Source: an uncultured Bacteroidales bacterium (GTDB lineage Bacteria > Bacteroidota > Bacteroidia > Bacteroidales > JAFGXI01). From it: a stretch of 38,232 nt of DNA. The notes below the pieces were generated by a model, which saw only the letters and a list, made by a program, of their open reading frames with translations, was not told the DNA's origin and made no database searches. The stretch is taken from NCBI GenBank assembly GCA_947311115.1, contig CAMZKE010000126.1, positions 1 through 38,232 of the forward strand, in the 5' to 3' direction. Below, one piece after another: positions 1-9,080 of this stretch. Both the position numbers and the translations under genes were made by a program. The stretch's first letter is position 1. Every line of letters begins with the position of its first letter.

Positions 1-3000
1 ATTGTACAGTAGGAAAATCTGATCCTTGTGCATATTGTTGCCAAACAAATTGTATGGTATCAACACAACTTTGTTCAGATAAACCTAAATCATAAACAAA
101 AGCATCGGGTCTAAGTTGCGAGTTAGGGTCTTGAGTAGTAGAGTATAAAGTATCAACCCAATAAATAGCGGCCGGATGCCATGAGCCACCTGTAGCAGCA
201 GGGTCAGCTTGAGCATTTAATTGTATCCATTTACCACAAATATTAGTATCAGAACCAGCCGATAAGTTAGGTTCTCGAATAAATTCAATTTTAACAGTAT
301 CGAATGATGTGCAATTTTGATTGTATGAGTTCCATTCCTCCCAAACAAATTCGTATGTTCCGTAAACATTTGCATGAATAGGAACTGTAGCTAAATCGTT
401 TTCGTCACCAGAGCCATATGATATTTGCCCTCCTTGAGGAGATGAGACTATTGTCCATATTCCTTGACTACAATTTATTGATGGTATTGCATTTAATCGC
501 CAAGATAAGCCACATATACCAATATCGCTACCTGCATTTGCATGAGTTTGTTGGTAAAATGTAATTCTAACTGTATCATTAGCTGAGCAACCATTTCCAT
601 TTCCTATTGTCCATGTAAATAAAGTATTAAATTGGCAGTTATTTGGCCAATTTATATTGTTAGGATTGTATCCAATTGTGGTATGAGGCTCGTTATTGTC
701 TGTCATATATATTCTTGAATCGGCATAAGTCCAATAACCGGCTTCCCCAGAATCAGCCTCCATAGTGTACGAGTTGTCGCATGTAAATCCGTTATCTCCC
801 GGAAATACAGGTATTCCCCCAGGTGGTTGAGTAAATGTAACTATATGATATGAATAATCAGAGCAAACACCATTTGTTACGGTATATATTGCAGTGTCAA
901 TATGTTGATTTGCACTGCCCCATGGCATAATTGTCCATGTTACGCTTGCATTTGTGTCTGTAGGAGAAAACATATCGCCATAAGAAGTACTAGTCCATTG
1001 ATGGATAAAACTTGTATCAGCTCCTGCACCCGGTGCAATATCTATTGTTTGTGCACACACAGTTGTACTATCATTAGGTCCTGCATTAGGTGTTAAATAG
1101 AAAGTAATATCGACATAATCTGTATCGCTACAAATACCATTTGTTTCTACCCAGCCCAAAGTGTAATCGCCTGCTGTATTTACATTTATATTTGCATTAG
1201 GGCTGTTAGGTGGTGTGAAAGTTACTCCGGTTTGAGGTATCCAGTATCCGCTGTTTCCGGAAACCATTTGTGCGTTCATTTGTCCTGTGTTGTCGCAAAA
1301 TGCAGTATCAACACCTGCAAAGGCATCAACAAAAGGAATGAAGTTTATTGCTATTGTGTCCCAGTTTTCGCAACCACCACTTACTTCGTGCCAAACGAAT
1401 GTGTATTGTCCTAATACATCAACATGAGCTTGTGCATTTTCTGCATTTACAGGTGTAAATGTTACGTTACCCGGACCGGATATAAACTCCCAATTACCGG
1501 AATTTCCAACAGTAACAGGGTCAGCATTTAGATTATAATAACTACCACATATATTGTCATCAGCACCGGCATAAGGATGCGGAACATCACAACAATTTGC
1601 TAAAGTATCTCCCGGAGGGTGAATTAAAACATAGTTTGTATCTGGTTCCGAAGTGCAACCATTTTCAGAAACGGTTAGAATTATTTGAGCAGGAGAGCAA
1701 GAAGCAGAACCTGTACCAAAATGAATTTCATAAGGACCTTGTCCAGATCCATTAATTACGGTTGTATTAGGGCATCCTGTAGGGAATATCCAATAATAAT
1801 TTGCCGAACCGGAGGCATTTCCAATATATGTAATAGTTGATGTATCGCCTTCGCAAATAACTTCTGTATTGAAATATGCAGTTGGTATTTGATTTACTAC
1901 TACATCCATATCTGATGTAGCATTTGTACAGCTATTTTCAGAGATTACTTCAAGCGTAACATTGTATGTACCCGATGAATTCCATGAGATTTCGTAAGGA
2001 CCTTGTCCTGTACCGGAAATAATAGTTCCTCCTGCAAAATTCCAATTATATGTAGCTGTGTCAGAGGCGTTACCTGTATATGTTATGGTGCTGGTGCTAC
2101 CTTCGCAAATAGGTGTTGCAACTACAAAGTCAGCAGTAACCTGGTAACCATCTTCAATAATTACCGTAACGGTATCCATTCCACATACTGTAGGTATATA
2201 TAATTCTATTGTTTCGTTGCCTTCGGTAATGCCATCTATTGTCGGAGTAATGGTAATCCATGTAGAATCTTCTCCTGCTTGAAATGTAATTTCTCCATTT
2301 AAATTATTATAATCCGTTCCGTTTGTTGCTGTACCTCCAATTGTATAATATATTGTGGTATCGTTTGGTAATGCAGATTCTAATGTGAAAGAAAGTATAG
2401 CATTTCCACAACCTTCAATTACAGATGCGTTTGTTCCGTTAGAGTTGTCGTAAGATAAATCAAGACTAACACCGTTACTGGAAAAACTACTTGCTTTAAG
2501 AAATATGGCAGAGTCGTAAGCTGAATCACCGGCATCGCCTAAAGCTATTTTAATATGATAAACAACACATGGGGTAACATCAAAAGATGCAGTTAATACT
2601 GTAGTAAAACCGTCGTATTCAATTGTTTGCCCGTTAGTGTTGTCAACGTAATATGAAGTGGGGTAAATATTGTCAATTGTTACAGGGTTTGTTGTTCCCG
2701 GAATTAAAGCAACATTCATACTATTATTTGAGTATGGCCCCGATATACCCGGACCGCTAACAAAAAAGCCAAAAACATCGTTAAAGCTTGAATTTACAAA
2801 TTCAGGAAATTCTTCAGAAGCAAAAACATAATCAAAATCTACATGATTAGATAGAGGTATAAAATCAAACTCTAATATTACTGCATCATTAATAGAGAAA
2901 CTACTTCCTAATAATTGTTGTAAATCGGCATCACCACCAGATCCAACACTGGCTCCTTGGCTACCTGAACTGTTTGGCCCAAGAGCTAAATTTACATCTC

Positions 3001-3230
3001 CACATGCTAAAATAACGCCGTTATCTAACCCAATATTGGTTGAGGCACAATTAGAAAATTCGCCAATCACATTTTGGTCTGTTGTGTTAATGGTAACATT
3101 AGAAATGGAAATACCACCACCAACTAAAACGTTCTGAACGTAATAATTAGCACCCGCACCTGTAGTTACTGTTTGTGAAAAAATATAATTAGTTAAAAGG
3201 CTTAAAATTATTATTAATTTGGTTTTCATT
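1..3230 (-). CDS. Giant secreted adhesin-like protein, choice-of-anchor L, Calx-beta-like and PKD/Ig-like domains (3' end off window)
   Basis: The frame is open from an ATG at 3230 to the left edge (about 1,076 codons, no stop), so the C-terminus and any T9SS sorting domain are not seen. Residues 1-19 form a signal peptide ending in a Ser-Gln typical of Bacteroidota. Residues about 22-265 match the choice-of-anchor L domain, including the FASEEFPEF signature. About 268-355 resemble a Calx-beta repeat (Gly-Thr-Ala-x-Asn-Gly-x-Asp-Tyr). Two PKD-like modules follow at about 358-540, each with an ICEG start. From about 548 on come at least five Ig-like modules with a recurring AG-x-D-x-x-x-C start, a central Trp and a closing FVW or LGW strand. 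Such proteins are normally exported to the surface as adhesins or matrix proteins. It lies 15 nt after the small gene 3246-3638 and probably shares its transcript. The domain calls rest on motif recall; the exact ligand is unknown. Confidence 0.88.
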
Positions 3231-3245
3231 GTGGTAGGGTTTAAT

Positions 3246-3638
3246 TTATTTTTCTAATTCTGAAGGTAAATATTCTTTGTTACCTATCATTATTTTATTA
3301 ATACCATTTTTTGAGAATAAGTATTCGTAATATTTCCAGTGATCAGCATATTTGTATAATTTAAGTTCTGCATTTCGTTCGTTATTTGCATTAAGCTCTG
3401 ATATTGTAAAGCTTTGAACACCTCTATAACTACTAATAGCTTTTTTTAGTTTAATAGCTTGACTTTCTGATTCTAAGCCGGAAATAATAAAATTGTAGTT
3501 TTTTTCAACTGTTTTATTTTGAAATTGATTTGTAAATTCTGATTTACTATCAAATTTAAAAATTACATTGTTATAGTTTTCTTGCGATATTGCTACAAAA
3601 GCTATAAATAATCCTACAAAAACTAATAAATTTTTCAT
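3246..3638 (-). CDS. Small secreted protein with possible heavy-metal-associated (ferredoxin-like) fold
   Basis: This 130-residue protein begins with a clear signal peptide (about residues 1-19, ending AISQ), so it is exported to the periplasm or beyond. The middle, about residues 48-80, has the rhythm of an HMA-type beta-alpha-beta unit: a strand, then SGL, a helix, then a GV followed by a strand. The metal-binding CxxC of true HMA domains is absent, so metal binding is not supported. The C-terminal 40 residues are rich in Tyr and Lys. It is the first gene of an apparent two-gene unit with the giant anchor-L protein 15 nt downstream, which suggests a joint role at the cell surface. No T9SS sorting domain is present. 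Function unknown; the HMA-like fold is an inference. Confidence 0.75.
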   Translation of the reverse strand: MKNLLVFVGLFIAFVAISQENYNNVIFKFDSKSEFTNQFQNKTVEKNYNFIISGLESESQAIKLKKAISSYRGVQSFTISELNANNERNAELKLYKYADHWKYYEYLFSKNGINKIMIGNKEYLPSELEK

Positions 3639-3785
3639 TTTTATTTTGTTTAGTTATGTGTTAACAAATTATAAGACAATTACTAACTACGTATAGTTGC
3701 CTGAGATTTACAATTTAAGAATAAAATAATAATTATTAAAATTTAATTATAGTTTTTATAATAACTATGTTATATATTATTGAAT

Positions 3786-4010
3786 TTACCCCGCATTATT
3801 TATACATTTTTCTTTTTCTTAGACAAGGCGTTGAGCCATGTTGCTGTATATGAATACTGCAAATGGTTTGCAACGAAGTATAAGGAAAATAAAATGTATA
3901 TCTGAAAAAAATAATTACCTAAATTTGGGTAATTTGTATTTTGCATTATCTGCTTGGTTTTAAGCAAATTAACTTCATTTTTATTAAATTACATGAATAA
4001 TGCGGGTTAA
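3786..4010. repeat. Nested inverted-repeat element in the 490-bp gene-free stretch (MITE-like or structured RNA)
   Basis: Outer arms at 3786-3800 and 3996-4010 are inverted copies matching at 14 of 15 positions (core CCCGCATTATT). Inside, 3801-3820 and 3882-3900 pair as TATACATTTT.../...AAAATGTATA with further matches. Inside that, CGTTG at 3829-3833 can pair with CAACG at 3870-3874, and 3858-3872 is a small hairpin, TGCAAA-TGG-TTTGCA. Two more hairpins lie in the right half: AATTACC/GGTAATT (3913-3919/3928-3934) and TGCTT/AAGCA (3951-3955/3962-3966). There is no open reading frame of note. The rest of 3639-4129 holds only AT-rich flanks and the 5' regions of the two divergent genes. The layout fits a small non-autonomous palindromic element or a structured RNA; which one cannot be decided from one copy. 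Confidence 0.6.
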
Positions 4011-4129
4011 GAGGGTATTTGTTTGTGCTTTAGTATGGTATGTTTTGTGATTACTTGTAGTGAAAAATAATTGCATTTTACAACAAATGTGAAAATATAT
4101 TATTTAAATTTGCATAAAATTAATTTATA

Positions 4130-5245
4130 ATGATTTTAAATAATAAGGATTACAAATATACAGATAAGGAAGTAGAGAAAATAGCAAATAAAGTATTTTC
4201 TAATATAAGAATTACTGAAGAAGATGGAATATATTTATTCAAAAATGCAGAACTTGGAATATTAGGTATTTTGGCTAATTATGTTCGTGAAAAAATTAAT
4301 GGTAATAATACATATTTTAATAGGAATTTTCATATTGAGCCAACAAATATATGTATTTACGATTGTGAGTTTTGTTCGTATAAAGCTAAAGTAAATGACC
4401 CTAATGGTTGGGATTACTCGGTTAGTCAGATGCTTGATATTGTAAAATCTTATGATGGCAAACCTGTTACTGAAGTTCATATTGTTGGTGGAGTGCATCC
4501 TAATAGAGATTTATTTTATTACGGTGAGTTATTGCAAAAAATAAAGAAACATAGACCAGATATTCATATAAAGGCATTTACCGCTGTTGAGCTTGATTTT
4601 ATGATTAGAAAAGCTAAGTTTGGTATTAATGAAGGCTTATTAAAATTGAAAGAATTTGGGTTAGACTCAATACCTGGTGGAGGAGCTGAAATATTCCATC
4701 CTGAAATAAGGAAGCATATTTGTGATACAAAAGCATCTACAAATCAGTGGCTTGATATACATGAGGCAGCACACAATAATGGTATTGCATCAAATGCAAC
4801 AATTTTATATGGTCATATAGAAAAATACGAACATAGAATACATCATTTAAATAAATTACGTGAACTACAAGACCGAACAAATGGTTTTAATACGTTTATA
4901 CCTTTAAAGTATAAAAAGGAAAATAATAGAATGTCGGAAATAAGAGAGGTTAATACTATTGAAGATTTAAAAAACTTTGCTGTTTCCAGAATATTTTTAG
5001 ATAATATACCCCACTTAAAAGCCTACTGGCCAATGTTGGGTCGTGATTTAACTCAATTGTCTCTTTCTTTTGGTGTTGATGATATTGATGGAACAATTGA
5101 TGATACAACAAAAATATATTCGATGGCAGGAGCTAAAGATAAGAAACCAAAAATGACTACACTTCAATTGGTAGAGCTAATTAAGAATGTAAAACGTATT
5201 CCTATAGAAAGAGATACCCTATACAATACAATTAAGAAATATTAA
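4130..5245 (+). CDS. mqnE: Aminofutalosine synthase MqnE (radical SAM)
   Basis: Radical SAM enzyme of the futalosine route to menaquinone. It joins 3-[(1-carboxyvinyl)oxy]benzoate and S-adenosylmethionine to give aminofutalosine in the cytosol. At 371 residues it has the family length. The [4Fe-4S] motif is CX3CX2C at Cys75, Cys79 and Cys82. The EVHIVGG strand, the GGGAEIF segment (about 183-190) and SNATILYGH (about 220-229) are typical of MqnE; the sister enzyme MqnC reads differently there. The ATG at 4130 follows an AT-rich leader with a TAAATTTG element at 4105-4112 that could be its -7 box, though no good TTG lies at the right distance. The universal stress protein gene starts 63 nt downstream. 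Other mqn genes are not in the window. Menaquinone is the usual respiratory quinone in this phylum, so the gene fits the setting. Confidence 0.93.
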   Translation: MILNNKDYKYTDKEVEKIANKVFSNIRITEEDGIYLFKNAELGILGILANYVREKINGNNTYFNRNFHIEPTNICIYDCEFCSYKAKVNDPNGWDYSVSQMLDIVKSYDGKPVTEVHIVGGVHPNRDLFYYGELLQKIKKHRPDIHIKAFTAVELDFMIRKAKFGINEGLLKLKEFGLDSIPGGGAEIFHPEIRKHICDTKASTNQWLDIHEAAHNNGIASNATILYGHIEKYEHRIHHLNKLRELQDRTNGFNTFIPLKYKKENNRMSEIREVNTIEDLKNFAVSRIFLDNIPHLKAYWPMLGRDLTQLSLSFGVDDIDGTIDDTTKIYSMAGAKDKKPKMTTLQLVELIKNVKRIPIERDTLYNTIKKY

Positions 5246-5308
5246 TTTTTTATTTTTTATTTTTTTATTACTTTTACTAAAATTATAACTTAACTAAATT
5301 CAAATATT

Positions 5309-6136
5309 ATGGCAGACAAAAAACCAATAATTGTACCTTGGGATTTTACTCATACAACTCGTAATGCGTTATTACATGCTCTTAAATTAACTGATAATAC
5401 ACCTATTATATTACTTAATATTGTAAAAAAAGAAAAAGAAGTTGATGATGCAAAAGTTGAGTTAGAAAAAGCTAAAAAAGAAATAGTTGAAACTTATAAT
5501 GTAACTGTAGAAACAGAGGTTAGAGTTGGTAGTATTTTTTCTACTATTACCGATTATGCTAATGAAGTTGATGCTTTACTTGTTATGATGGGTACACATG
5601 GTATAAAAGGTATGCAAAAGTTAACAGGTAGTTGGGCGTTAAAAGTTATATCAAACTCAAGTGTTCCATTTATTGTTGTACAGGGTGAACCAAAAACAGA
5701 TGAATACTCAAGTATAGTTCTTCCTATAGATTATAGACCTGAAAATAAGCAAAAACTTAGATGGGTACATTATTTGGCAGATAATTTTAAATCTAAAGTT
5801 CATATTTTAGAGCCAAATGCATCTGATTCGTTAATTACACAGAAAATTAAGAACAATTTATTATTTGCAAAAAAATATTTTGAAGGTAAAAAAATAGATT
5901 ATGAAATAACTAAATCTATGGCAAAAGGTTCGTTTGCAAAACAAACATTAGATTTTGCTCGTTATATTGATGCTGATATTATTGCAATTGTTATTACTAA
6001 AGATTTAACAATTAACGATTATGTCTTTGGTGCTGATGAGCAACAAATTATTGCAAATGAATTAGAAATACCGGTATTGTGCATTAATCCACGCTCCGAT
6101 TTAACTAAGTCTCTGCCTTTTTTAGGAGGATTCTAA
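5309..6136 (+). CDS. Tandem universal stress protein (UspA family)
   Basis: 275 residues, two Usp folds in tandem (about 1-135 and 140-275). The first starts with the IIVPWDFTHTTRNALLHA strand-helix and carries the nucleotide-binding loop MGTHGIKGMQKLTGSWA (about 91-107), followed by a VPFIVVQG strand. The spacing between the second Gly of the loop and the final Gly-Ser is eight residues, one shorter than the textbook G2XG9XGS; I recall this shorter form in other Bacteroidota Usps. The second domain keeps the fold (IVLPIDY start, IPVLCINP end) but has lost the glycine loop, so only the first is likely to bind ATP. Role: cytoplasmic stress-resilience protein; the precise target is unknown. It is followed by an intrinsic terminator. 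Confidence 0.9.
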   Translation: MADKKPIIVPWDFTHTTRNALLHALKLTDNTPIILLNIVKKEKEVDDAKVELEKAKKEIVETYNVTVETEVRVGSIFSTITDYANEVDALLVMMGTHGIKGMQKLTGSWALKVISNSSVPFIVVQGEPKTDEYSSIVLPIDYRPENKQKLRWVHYLADNFKSKVHILEPNASDSLITQKIKNNLLFAKKYFEGKKIDYEITKSMAKGSFAKQTLDFARYIDADIIAIVITKDLTINDYVFGADEQQIIANELEIPVLCINPRSDLTKSLPFLGGF

Positions 6137-6158
6137 ATTTAGATAACAACTTATTTTT

Positions 6159-6180
6159 AAAGCTCCTTTGGAGCTTTTTT
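6159..6180 (+). terminator. Intrinsic terminator after the universal stress protein gene
   Basis: AAAGCTCC, a TTT loop, GGAGCTTT and then a run of T. It lies 22 nt after the usp stop codon and just before the convergent dxs stop, so on the plus strand it ends the mqnE/usp side. Confidence 0.9.
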
Positions 6181-6188
6181 TATTTATT

Positions 6189-8087
6189 TTATTTTGAAAC
6201 AGTATTTCTAATATTTGTCAAAATAGTTTTCAATATACTGTTTTTATCGAAACCGCATTCTTTTCGCAATTCTTGTTGAGTACCATGCGAAATAAATTTA
6301 TCAGGAACTCCAAGTCTAATTATTTTTGAATTATAATTATTATCAATCATAAACTCTGCAACAGCACTACCAAATCCACCTTGTAAAACCCCATCTTCAA
6401 CAGTAATTATTGTATCAAAATTTTCAAAAACATATATTAATATGTCCTTATCAATTGGTTTTACAAATCTCATATCGTAATGAGATATTTCAAATCCACG
6501 ATTTGAAGCATCAATAACAGCTTTTTGTACATCGTTACCAACAAATCCAAAAGATAAAACGACTAAGTCGTTACCATCTGAAATTTTAACAGCTTTTCCT
6601 ATTTCAATTTTTTCAAAAGGGAGTTTCCATTCGGCTTGCAAACCTCTGCCCCTTGGGTATCTTATAGAAAAAGGCTGCTTATTTTGCAGTTGTGCAGTGT
6701 ACATTAAATTACGTAAATCTCTAACTGTCATGGGTGCACTAACAATCATATTTGGTATTGAACGCATATATGCTATGTCGAAAACTCCATGATGAGTTTC
6801 TCCATCTTCCCCAACTAGTCCGCCTCTGTCTAAGCAAAAAATAACCGGTAGTTTTTGTAAAGCAATATCATGAATTATTTGGTCGTAAGCACGTTGAATA
6901 AATGTTGAATAAATATTGCAAAAAGGAATCATACCTTCTTTTGCCAAACCTGCCGAAAATGTTACAGCGTGTTGTTCTGCTATACCTACGTCTATTGCTC
7001 TTTCCGGATATTTTGCCATCATTAAATTTAATGATGAACCTGTTGGCATAGCCGGTGTAATACCGTAAATTCGTTTGTCTTTGTCAGCTAATTCAACAAT
7101 TGTCTCTCCAAATACATCTTGAAATCTAGGAGGTTTTCCTTCTTTTGAATTGTGAAATATTTTGCCGGTATCTTTATCAAATAAACCAGGTGCGTGAAAT
7201 TGAGTTTGATTTTTTTCAGCACTTTCAAAACCTTTACCTTTTACAGTTCTTATATGTAATAATTTTGGACCGGGTATGGTTTTTAATCGTTTTAATGTGT
7301 TTGCGAGTTGAACAACATCATGTCCGTCAACAGGACCAAAATACCTGAAATTTAAAGACTCGAATAGGTTACTCTGTTTTAAAATAATAGATTTTAGTGC
7401 ATTATCAATTTTTTGAGCAATTTTCTGAGAATTTGGCCCAAGTTTATTTATTTTACCCAAAAAATCCCAAACATTATTTTTAAGTTTATTATATGTTTTA
7501 GATGTAGCAACATTAATTAAATAATCTTTTAAAGCACCCACATTTGGGTCTATAGCCATATTGTTATCGTTTAATATAACGAGTATGTCAGAGTTTTGAA
7601 TACCTGCATTATTTAAACCTTCAAAAGCCATTCCACCGGTTAATGAACCATCGCCAATAATTGCTACAATTTGTCGACTTTCTTTTTTTTGTTTGGCAGA
7701 AACAGCCATTCCTAATGCAGCCGAAATTGATGTAGAGGCATGCCCTACAGCAAAGGCATCGTACTTACTTTCTTCAGGTTTTGGAAAGCCGCTTATTCCG
7801 CCATATTTACGGTTTGTATGGAAAACATCTTTTCTGCCTGTAAGTACTTTATGTCCATAGGCTTGATGTCCAACATCCCAAATTATACGGTCGTAAGGTG
7901 TGTTTAGTACATAATGTAAAGCAACTGTTAATTCAACAACACCAAGTCCTGCACCAAAATGCCCGGGATTTACAGAAACCGAGTCAATTAAAAATTGACG
8001 TAAATCTTTGCTTACATCAACCAACTGATTTTTATTCAGTTTTTTTAAATCATCGGGGCTATTAATATTGTTTAAATACTTATACAT
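6189..8087 (-). CDS. dxs: 1-deoxy-D-xylulose-5-phosphate synthase
   Basis: Thiamine-diphosphate enzyme that condenses pyruvate and glyceraldehyde 3-phosphate into 1-deoxy-D-xylulose 5-phosphate, the entry step of the MEP isoprenoid pathway (also a precursor for thiamine and pyridoxal). 632 residues, full length. Seen in order: HFGAGLGVVELTVALHY (about 42-60), GHASTSISAALGMA, the diphosphate/Mg motif GDGSLTGG (about 144-151) ending in NDNNMAI, GPVDGHD, the catalytic-Glu segment DVGIAEQHAVTFSAGLA (about 365-382) and EDGETHHGVFD. The C-terminal transketolase domain includes VEDGVLQGGFGSA. The gene is convergent with usp and divergent from the TPR gene 8321, with its own 5' region in the 233-nt gap. 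No other MEP gene is nearby. Confidence 0.97.
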   Translation of the reverse strand: MYKYLNNINSPDDLKKLNKNQLVDVSKDLRQFLIDSVSVNPGHFGAGLGVVELTVALHYVLNTPYDRIIWDVGHQAYGHKVLTGRKDVFHTNRKYGGISGFPKPEESKYDAFAVGHASTSISAALGMAVSAKQKKESRQIVAIIGDGSLTGGMAFEGLNNAGIQNSDILVILNDNNMAIDPNVGALKDYLINVATSKTYNKLKNNVWDFLGKINKLGPNSQKIAQKIDNALKSIILKQSNLFESLNFRYFGPVDGHDVVQLANTLKRLKTIPGPKLLHIRTVKGKGFESAEKNQTQFHAPGLFDKDTGKIFHNSKEGKPPRFQDVFGETIVELADKDKRIYGITPAMPTGSSLNLMMAKYPERAIDVGIAEQHAVTFSAGLAKEGMIPFCNIYSTFIQRAYDQIIHDIALQKLPVIFCLDRGGLVGEDGETHHGVFDIAYMRSIPNMIVSAPMTVRDLRNLMYTAQLQNKQPFSIRYPRGRGLQAEWKLPFEKIEIGKAVKISDGNDLVVLSFGFVGNDVQKAVIDASNRGFEISHYDMRFVKPIDKDILIYVFENFDTIITVEDGVLQGGFGSAVAEFMIDNNYNSKIIRLGVPDKFISHGTQQELRKECGFDKNSILKTILTNIRNTVSK

Positions 8088-8262
8088 TATTTTAAAAACG
8101 TAAAAGTACTTTTCTTATTTAAAATATTTATTAAAATACTAAATATTTAACTATTATTTTTACTTGATTAGTTGATGTTTAGATGAGTTTGTTATTGTAT
8201 TTATCTGGTTATTAGTTTGGTATGTGTAATTTAGGCGGTGTTGTAAACTAATTTAAAATAAG

Positions 8263-8295
8263 TTTTGTATAAAAGAATGAAAAAAGTTACATTTG
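8263..8295 (+). promoter_or_regulatory. Bacteroidota-type promoter for the TPR-ribH unit
   Basis: TTTTG at 8263-8267, a 20-nt spacer, then TACATTTG at 8288-8295. This matches the TTTG-N19-21-TAnnTTTG consensus of the Bacteroidota housekeeping sigma factor. The predicted start is about 8301, giving a leader of about 20 nt. Confidence 0.7.
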
Positions 8296-8320
8296 CTTTT
8301 CAGAAAATAAAATATTTAAA

Positions 8321-9013
8321 ATGTCGAAAAAAGATAGTAAAACAGTAGAAGAGAGTGGTTTAGAGGCGGTTGAGGTAACTCTGTCGAAAACTGAAAGATA
8401 TATTGAGGATAATAAAAAGAGTTTATCAATAATAATTGGCGTTATTATAGTAATAATAGGTGGTTATTTGGGATTTAAGAAATTTGTTGTAGAGCCTCAA
8501 GAAAAAGAAGCTTCTGAGCAAATGTTTATGGCTGAACATTTTTTCGAAACCGACTCTTTTAATTTAACTTTAAATGGAAATGGTGAGTATTTGGGAGTTC
8601 TCGAAATTGCTGATGAGTATAGTATAACTAAAGCCGGTAATTTGGCAAATTATTATGCGGGTATGTCTTACCTTCATTTAGGCGAGTTTGAAAACGCTAT
8701 TGAATATTTAAAGCAATTTAATTCTGATGATGAAATTGTAATGACAATGGCAATAGCAGGTATTGGTGATGCAAATATGGAGTTGGGAAATGTTGATGAG
8801 GCGATATCTTATTATGTAAAAGCAACAGAAAGAAAGCCTAATAAATTTGTTACTCCAATGATGTTAATGAAACTTGGTTTAGCTTACGAAGGCCAAAAAG
8901 AGTATTCTAAGGCACTTGAAACTTACGAAATAATACAAAATGAGTATTCTAAATCTAACGAAGGAAGAAATATTCGAAAGTATATTGCAAGAGCAAAATT
9001 TGAGAATAAGTAA
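8321..9013 (+). CDS. Membrane-anchored tetratricopeptide repeat protein
   Basis: 230 residues. After a charged N-terminus of about 32 residues comes a single hydrophobic segment (about 34-54, IIIGVIIVIIGGYLGF). The rest should therefore face the periplasm, in the type II orientation. The remainder is made of TPR-like helical pairs, e.g. ANYYAGMSYLHLGEFENAIEYL (shortened here), GIGDANMELGNVDEAISYYVKA and MKLGLAYEGQKEYSKALETYE, with the Gly/Ala/Tyr pattern of the repeat. The layout resembles the YfgM/Tol-Pal-associated TPR proteins of other bacteria. In Bacteroidota a gene like this often sits just before ribH, as it does here. A chaperone-like or scaffolding role in the envelope is likely but not proven. 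The gene ends in an intrinsic terminator 67 nt before ribH. Confidence 0.85.
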   Translation: MSKKDSKTVEESGLEAVEVTLSKTERYIEDNKKSLSIIIGVIIVIIGGYLGFKKFVVEPQEKEASEQMFMAEHFFETDSFNLTLNGNGEYLGVLEIADEYSITKAGNLANYYAGMSYLHLGEFENAIEYLKQFNSDDEIVMTMAIAGIGDANMELGNVDEAISYYVKATERKPNKFVTPMMLMKLGLAYEGQKEYSKALETYEIIQNEYSKSNEGRNIRKYIARAKFENK

Positions 9014-9032
9014 AAAGAATAATATTTAATAA

Positions 9033-9062
9033 AAAAATCTCGAGTAATCGAGATTTTTTTTT
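9033..9062 (+). terminator. Intrinsic terminator between the TPR gene and ribH
   Basis: AAAAATCTCGA (9033-9043), GTAA loop, TCGAGATTTTT (9048-9058) and more T. It ends only about 20 nt before the ribH start codon, leaving almost no room for a separate ribH promoter. Confidence 0.85.
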
Positions 9063-9080
9063 ATAATAAAATACATATAT

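Noticed and set aside
902-2203. Three short plus-strand reading frames rich in Cys
   Set aside because: They are antisense to the continuous minus-strand adhesin frame, have unnatural composition and no start context.
3639-4129. A tRNA or small protein gene in the gene-free stretch
   Set aside because: No cloverleaf, T-loop sequence or CCA-like end was found, and no frame with a plausible start and composition.
4262-4498. Minus-strand 78-codon frame inside mqnE
   Set aside because: It is a shadow of the mqnE coding sequence, which has a complete radical SAM motif and full length.
5309-6136. Usp glycine loop one residue short, as a sign of a non-binding protein
   Set aside because: The shortened loop keeps all glycines and the Ser, and I recall it as usual in Bacteroidota, so I do not count it as damage.
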